Source of the DNA: Tethya wilhelma | Taxonomy: Eukaryota; Porifera; Demospongiae; Tethyida; Tethyidae | DNA: 64,000 nt | Direction: 5' to 3' | Assembly: GCA_964030475.1 (NCBI GenBank) | Contig: CAXIPT010000009.1 | Span: 716,380 to 780,379 of the forward strand | Shown here: one piece after another, positions 59,198 to 64,000 of the stretch | Layout: every line of letters starts with the position of its first letter | How positions within the stretch are numbered: position 1 is the stretch's first letter | Position numbers and translations under genes: made by a program | Notes under the pieces: model-generated | What the model saw: only the letters and a program-made list of their open reading frames with translations | Told to the model about the DNA's origin: nothing | Database searches by the model: none

Positions 59198-62100
59198 ATG
59201 TTGAAAGTGAAAGAGATTGAAGTGTACTTGTGTGTTTATTTATTTTAGGATGCTAAAGTTTATTTCGGACAACAACCAAGCTAATCTCAGTGTAGCAGCC
59301 AGCCTACCCTCCCTCCGGTTTCATATTGATGAAAATAAGGTACGCTTTTACTGTTCACTGTCCACAGTTGTTCACTGTCCACTGTACAACATTCTAATAT
59401 CGTATGTTTATACATTTAAACATACTACATTCGAATATCGTATGTTTAAATGTTTAAAACATAAGACATTCAAATGTTGAAAAGATACGACATTCGAATG
59501 TTGTATATTTGTATAAATGTTTACAAGTTTTAATGTTGAAAACATATTATGATAGTCAAATGTCGTATGTTTAAATGTTTTCACTGTACACTGTTCACTG
59601 TATACTGTCCACAGTCGACAGTTCCCTGTACATTGTTCACTGTTCACAGTTCACTGTTCACAGTTCACTATTCACTGCACAATCATAATTATATTATGGT
59701 TGCTATTCTATTAGGTGCACACCCTCATTTCCTGTTTCCAAGCAATGAACGTAACCATTGACAACAAGCCGAAATCCTTTTCACCCGACTCCGATTCACC
59801 AATCACCATGGCATCGTCAATGTACCTATCTGCATCCTCATCGGATAGCTTTGACCTTCGACCTGAAGCGTCAATGGGTGTATCCATGTACCAGTCTGCT
59901 GTTGAAAGTTTCTTTGGTGAAGAAAACCACAAAGAAGAAGAAAGCTTTGTGGATTTGCCTCAAGGTAATGTAGACACAGAGTTGTTGTCAAAAGAAGGAA
60001 GCAAAGGAGCTATTCCAACCAAGGAGAAACTGCAGAGGCGGTCATCAGTTACAGATGCCATGGAGAAGCAGCTGGTGGCAAAGTTATCTATTGATGAATC
60101 TCTTCTGAGCATTAGCAGTAAAGGTACAGATGATGTAATTATGATGTAATATTATCAAGTCATTATCTAATGATGATGTAATCTATATTTTCAAACAGGT
60201 CGTGTAATCACTGAACTCAACATGCCGGGAGTGAGTTTCGAGTTTCTCAAACGACCTTATGACACAGCTGTCAGACTCCTCCTTTCGGATCTCTGTCTTG
60301 TGGACCGGATTCAGAAATTTGGACCGGAGTACGAACTTGTCGTGTGCTCCAGTGGCCGAACCCTCTTGGGACTTTCCCCTTTTAGCTCAAGTGCAGCTGT
60401 CCAATCCAGTTCTGTCAAACCAACAATGGCTGCTGCTGAAGAAGGTAGCTCACATCAGCAGCATCTCCATGCCAATTCTAGCCAGGATGTGTTTGGTTCT
60501 AATCCCAGTTTCAAATCGCTCGAAAGTATCTCATCAGACGTGTTTAGCGAGTCAAACGAGGATTTGTCCGGGATGCTATTGGCACTCACGTACACCTTTG
60601 TGAGCCCCTGCTCCCCCGAACATCCGGCCATGAAAGATATGGTGGAGGAACAGGAGGAGAGGGGGAGCGTGGATCTGGACAAGGAAGCCGACATCCACAA
60701 GATCAACTTGATGTGTACAGCTGTCGATGCTCTAGGTAGATGAATATTCATAGTTGTGAGTGTCTTTTAATGCTTGTTAGTTAACTTTTTCTTTTAATAA
60801 TTATAGCTAACCAGGAGACGATAGTAGAGCTGCTTGATTTCTTTCGAAGAGTTCTTCCTGATGATGTTTTGAGAAAGAAAATTGATGCTTCTTCACCAGC
60901 AATTCAGCAAGAAACTTTAGCCAAGGTGTGGGTGTGGGTGTGGGTGTGGGTGTGTCTGTGTATGTACGTAAATGTATTTAAAACTATAGTTTGAAGTGGT
61001 AGTATGACAATCATGTGACTGACATGTGCACATAAATTCTTTAGGAATCAAAGAAGCCACTGCAAACTGAAGTAAACGTAAAATTTGAAAGACTGGGAAT
61101 TCGACTTCTACAGAAATGCCAACCAAAATTTTTCCTTGAGACAGCAAAACTTAGCGACAAAGATATCATACCTTCTCGACAGATAGCCAGCATCACACTG
61201 TATGGCCTGGCAGCTGAAGGGAGAATTAGCTCAGACATGGCTATCAACGGAAAGCTGGAAGGGGTCCATGTCACTGATCTTACTCCAGAAGGAAAAAAAT
61301 ATGCTGATATTTTGAAGATGGGTTTGAAAAAGGACCCCCTTGCTTCTCCCCCCAAATCTGCTGGGGGGCCATCACAAGAGGGGGGCAGTTGTCTCTCGTT
61401 CTCCATCAGTCACTCGGCTAAAAGTGCTGCATCAGCATTTCATCCTCATCCTGTATCAGATGTACACATAAATATATTTGTACCAGCCATCTATTACACT
61501 CACTCTGTAAACTTTGTCTACGAACTTGAAGTATTCATCTCCGAACTTCAGCTCCAGAGTAGTCATGTGACCAGCTCATTCAGAACAGCAGCAGTGGGTG
61601 TGGCTAAAGGGATCGTTAGCGAAAAGAGCCAACTGACCAAAAGTCTTGCAAAACTTCACTCATCTTTTGGTAACATGACCAGTCGTGTGAGTTTCTCGCA
61701 AGACGAAGAAGGGGACGATAACGAACCTGATATAGGAAGTTCTTCCTCATCACTAAGCGACAGAATATACCTTGATATATCAGTACAATCTCCCGTCATT
61801 GTAATCCCAAGATCTCTACGAAGAGACGAATGTTTAGTGGCTCATCTTGGCGAGATCATGCTGAAAAACGAGTTTGTCCAGAAAGTGGAACTCCCCACTG
61901 ATGAAAATCTGATGACATCATCCATTTATATTGCTATGGCACCAGAGGTTGACAGAGTAATGCTCAAAATCAACAATGTGTCTCTCCACTCCACCCACAC
62001 GCAAGCCAGTCGCGATTGGCTGCTCTCTTCTCACCACGATTCTTCTTTACCGTCTTCTATACTTGATGGCTGCTTCAAAGTGCTCAAGGAAACCAGTTTA

Positions 62101-63955
62101 CTCATCCAGATTGACAGGAAACTTCAACGATCTGACCTTGAAATCTCCTCCGAAGATGGAGAATCGAGTATGGATGATCATGAGATTGAGAATGACGCTG
62201 ATATTATGATCTCAGGTGAGATTTGTGATCCTCTTTTGATAAACCTCCCGAAGGAAGTATTTGACCAGATTCGAGCAACTCTGAAGCATAGTATACGAAG
62301 AAAACTGCCAAATCTTCCAACAAGAGATATCCCAGCAAAATTTGAAGCAAAGGATTTAAAAATTGAAAGTGAAAGTGGTTCGCTTTCATCAAAATTGCTC
62401 TCTAAGACTGTGAGATTTAACACCAATGTGCAGTTAGAACAAGAGGACAAGTTACCGAAGATTTTTGCGTCTTTTCATCTACCAAAGCTGTCTCTTGAGC
62501 TCAAACACACGTTGAATGACAAGAAGACAAATCTTGTGTTTGTATCGTTTGAAGATTTCTCCCTCCAATGCACAAATTCTGAACCCCATGTAACTTCATT
62601 TGACGTTGCATTGAAAAGTATTATCATCGAAGATCTCCTCCAACCAGAGCACTCTGAGTACCGCTACATCTTGGCCTCATCATCTAAGCCACTCCCTTTT
62701 ATATCCCCTGTGCCTTCCCCCACACGAAGCCTGCGAAATATCTCCAAAAATCCCTCTCTTTCGTCTTCATTTTCACGCCATTACTTCCCGGTATCTCATC
62801 TTATGTCGACACCTAAGCCTCCCACCCCCACTCGATCCCCCCTGCGTTGCTTCTCTCCCAGTACCAGTCTTCAAAACTCGTCAAACCAGTCAAACTCGAA
62901 GTATAGCCAGGAAGATACGAGCACTTCAACACTGAAGGATGAAGATAGGACAGCTAATGTGTCTGAGATTGGTGATCTGCTTACAATCAAGGCTTCCCAT
63001 GTTTCTAAGAATAGTCCTCTTTTTGAATCTAAATATAACTCAGTAAGTTTGTCTTGTTCTAAATATAACCCTGTTTTCTATACCTTTGTACTTCTTTTAT
63101 GTTTTGATTCCCATTCTTGATTATTCCAGGTTTCCATAAATGCAGCAGTGGATTTCAGTTCTGTTTTTGTAATCATCAACCTTCAGACATGGGTTTTGCT
63201 TTTTGACTACCTCGGAATCGGCATTCCTACACCACCCCCTTCACGACCTTTGACCCCAGAACCCCCAGATCTTGACGAGACAGCTACTCAGCAAGACTCG
63301 AACCCCTCAAACGATTTAGACCCCCGAACATATGCTCAGTATCTCAATGACAGTGAATTGGACTTTGAATCACTAATGACAAGATCAAGTATGTTTGTAT
63401 CTGCTGTCGATCGTTCTATGTTAGAAGATGCAAGGGACATGCCCTCACTTGAGTCAAATAACGGTGCCCAAATGTTCGGCAAATTGTCAGAGCGTGTTCA
63501 ATCTCCAGGAGAGGGAGAGGAATCAGGTGATATGGAGGGAGAGGGACCTTCGCGTCCTAGCTCCATCTCAGTTGATTCTCTCGCCTCTCTGCCGGAGAGA
63601 AGTGAGGTAGATTCTCAAAGCAATGTGTGGGGGGTTGAAGGAAAAACGAGCATGGAGGTCGGACTGAATGTGAAGTCATTGACAGTTACTTTTAATAAGC
63701 AGGAGCATCCCCTTGCCAAGGGGAACGTTAGCTCAGTTACAGCGCAAGTGAAGACAGATAAAGGTAACTTGGAAATCAGTGGGACTCTTGGTCAGGCATC
63801 CGTAATGGATTTGACAGAAACAGGAGCTTTTTATAGAGAGAGGTGGGTGTGTCTGTTACATGTTTTGGCTCCTCCTACAATGATGTAATGTGTATAACTG
63901 TGTACTACAGGTTTACCACCACGGGCGAACAAGCTCTGACATTCAAGATATTCAA
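54929..63955 (+). CDS. VPS13D: VPS13D, bridge-like lipid transfer protein (3' truncated by window)
   Basis: VPS13 proteins are long hydrophobic grooves that move lipids at membrane contact sites. VPS13D acts at ER, mitochondria and peroxisomes. Twenty exons from 54929 to 63955 give about 2,144 codons, roughly half the usual length, and the gene runs past the window. The start [18 protein letters not shown], then [19 protein letters not shown] and [18 protein letters not shown], is the chorein N-terminus and is closer to VPS13D than to VPS13[30 protein letters not shown] and [16 protein letters not shown] follow in family order. Two long exons (61045-63042 and 63130-63842) hold Ser/Pro-rich, weakly conserved segments (e.g. 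[12 protein letters not shown]). The C-terminal adaptor, DH-like and PH parts are not in the window. Confidence 0.87.
57099..57178. mobile_element. Foldback element, CCCAGGCTCCTCC family, in VPS13D intron
   Basis: Arms agccttgttccc...gcaggctcctcctt (57099-57126) and aaggaggagcctgggaacga (57157-57177). It lies some 45 kb from the copies in SMC4, showing the family is dispersed. Confidence 0.75.
57281..57362 (+). repeat. Dispersed repeat, copy 2 (see 48928-49011)
   Basis: Gagcaggcatt, ggttccttta, ttgtttgtaaagataag and accgttt follow the same order and spacing as the copy in the coiled-coil gene. It lies in the VPS13D intron 57029-57391. Confidence 0.65.
57869..57901 (+). repeat. (GT)n microsatellite starting at a VPS13D splice donor
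   Basis: The GT repeat begins at the donor itself, after CTAAG at 57868, so the donor context is GTGTGT. Similar repeat-born donors occur at 59169 and 60926 (GTGTGGGTGTGGG). Confidence 0.8.
59340..59714. repeat. VPS13D intron built from short direct and inverted repeats
   Basis: The outer parts are strings of CACTGT/ACAGTT words (cactgttcactgt, gttcacagttcactgttcac). The middle repeats ACATTCGAATGT-like palindromes and TATGTTTAAATGTTT four or more times in both orientations. Confidence 0.75.
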
Positions 63956-64000
63956 GTAAGTTAATACGTACAGCTGCTATGAGTTTGCTGCATAATTCTT

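Noticed and set aside
59217..59761. Small frames in the VPS13D intron
   Set aside because: They are readings of the short-word repeats ([10 protein letters not shown] and similar) and have no independent support.

Overview
This is nuclear DNA of a compact animal genome. The genes are split by short GT/AG introns, the gaps between genes are a few hundred bases or less, and introns carry many (GT)n and (CT)n microsatellites and small foldback elements. The gene set (condensin SMC4, snurportin-1, HPS3 of BLOC-2, an SLC45-type transporter, eIF4G, VPS13D) is metazoan in character. The compactness and the cluster of GPR157/cAMP-receptor-like GPCRs suggest a non-bilaterian, most likely a demosponge such as Amphimedon. 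The species is an inference, not a sequence-proven fact. Runs of n and single n characters show a draft assembly of a polymorphic diploid.

Layout. (1) 1-13997, + strand: the last 20 exons of SMC4, with several foldback elements in its introns. Its last exons appear twice, on either side of a single n at 11557, most likely two haplotypes joined end to end. (2) 14284-16938, - strand: a GPR157-like receptor, divergent from snurportin-1 (17107-18588, +). (3) 18841-24000, -: HPS3, convergent with snurportin and divergent from an SLC45 family transporter (24284-26457, +). (4) 26758-38223, -: two tandem eIF4G genes. The downstream one (A) has lost the eIF4E- and PABP-binding N-terminus and has a new coiled-coil first exon. 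The upstream one (B) is a complete eIF4G with a canonical eIF4E-binding motif. (5) 38955-45802, -: four more GPR157-like receptors in tandem. Three share a conserved upstream block around an NRF1-like GCGCATGCGC, and the fourth carries a related site. (6) 46106-54260, +: a coiled-coil protein of about 2,070 residues whose family I cannot name. (7) 54929 to beyond the window end, +: the first 20 exons of VPS13D, a lipid-transfer protein.

Apart from the two tandem families, the genes are not functionally linked. Several pairs are head to head with 140-300 bp between start codons and probably share promoters. The points most worth a second look are the eIF4G paralogue that has shed cap-complex binding, the receptor array with its shared upstream block, the nested foldback elements in SMC4, and the probable allelic duplication of the SMC4 3' end.

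Exon coordinates were placed by eye from open frames, GT/AG sites and family similarity recalled from memory. Individual boundaries may be off by a few bases.
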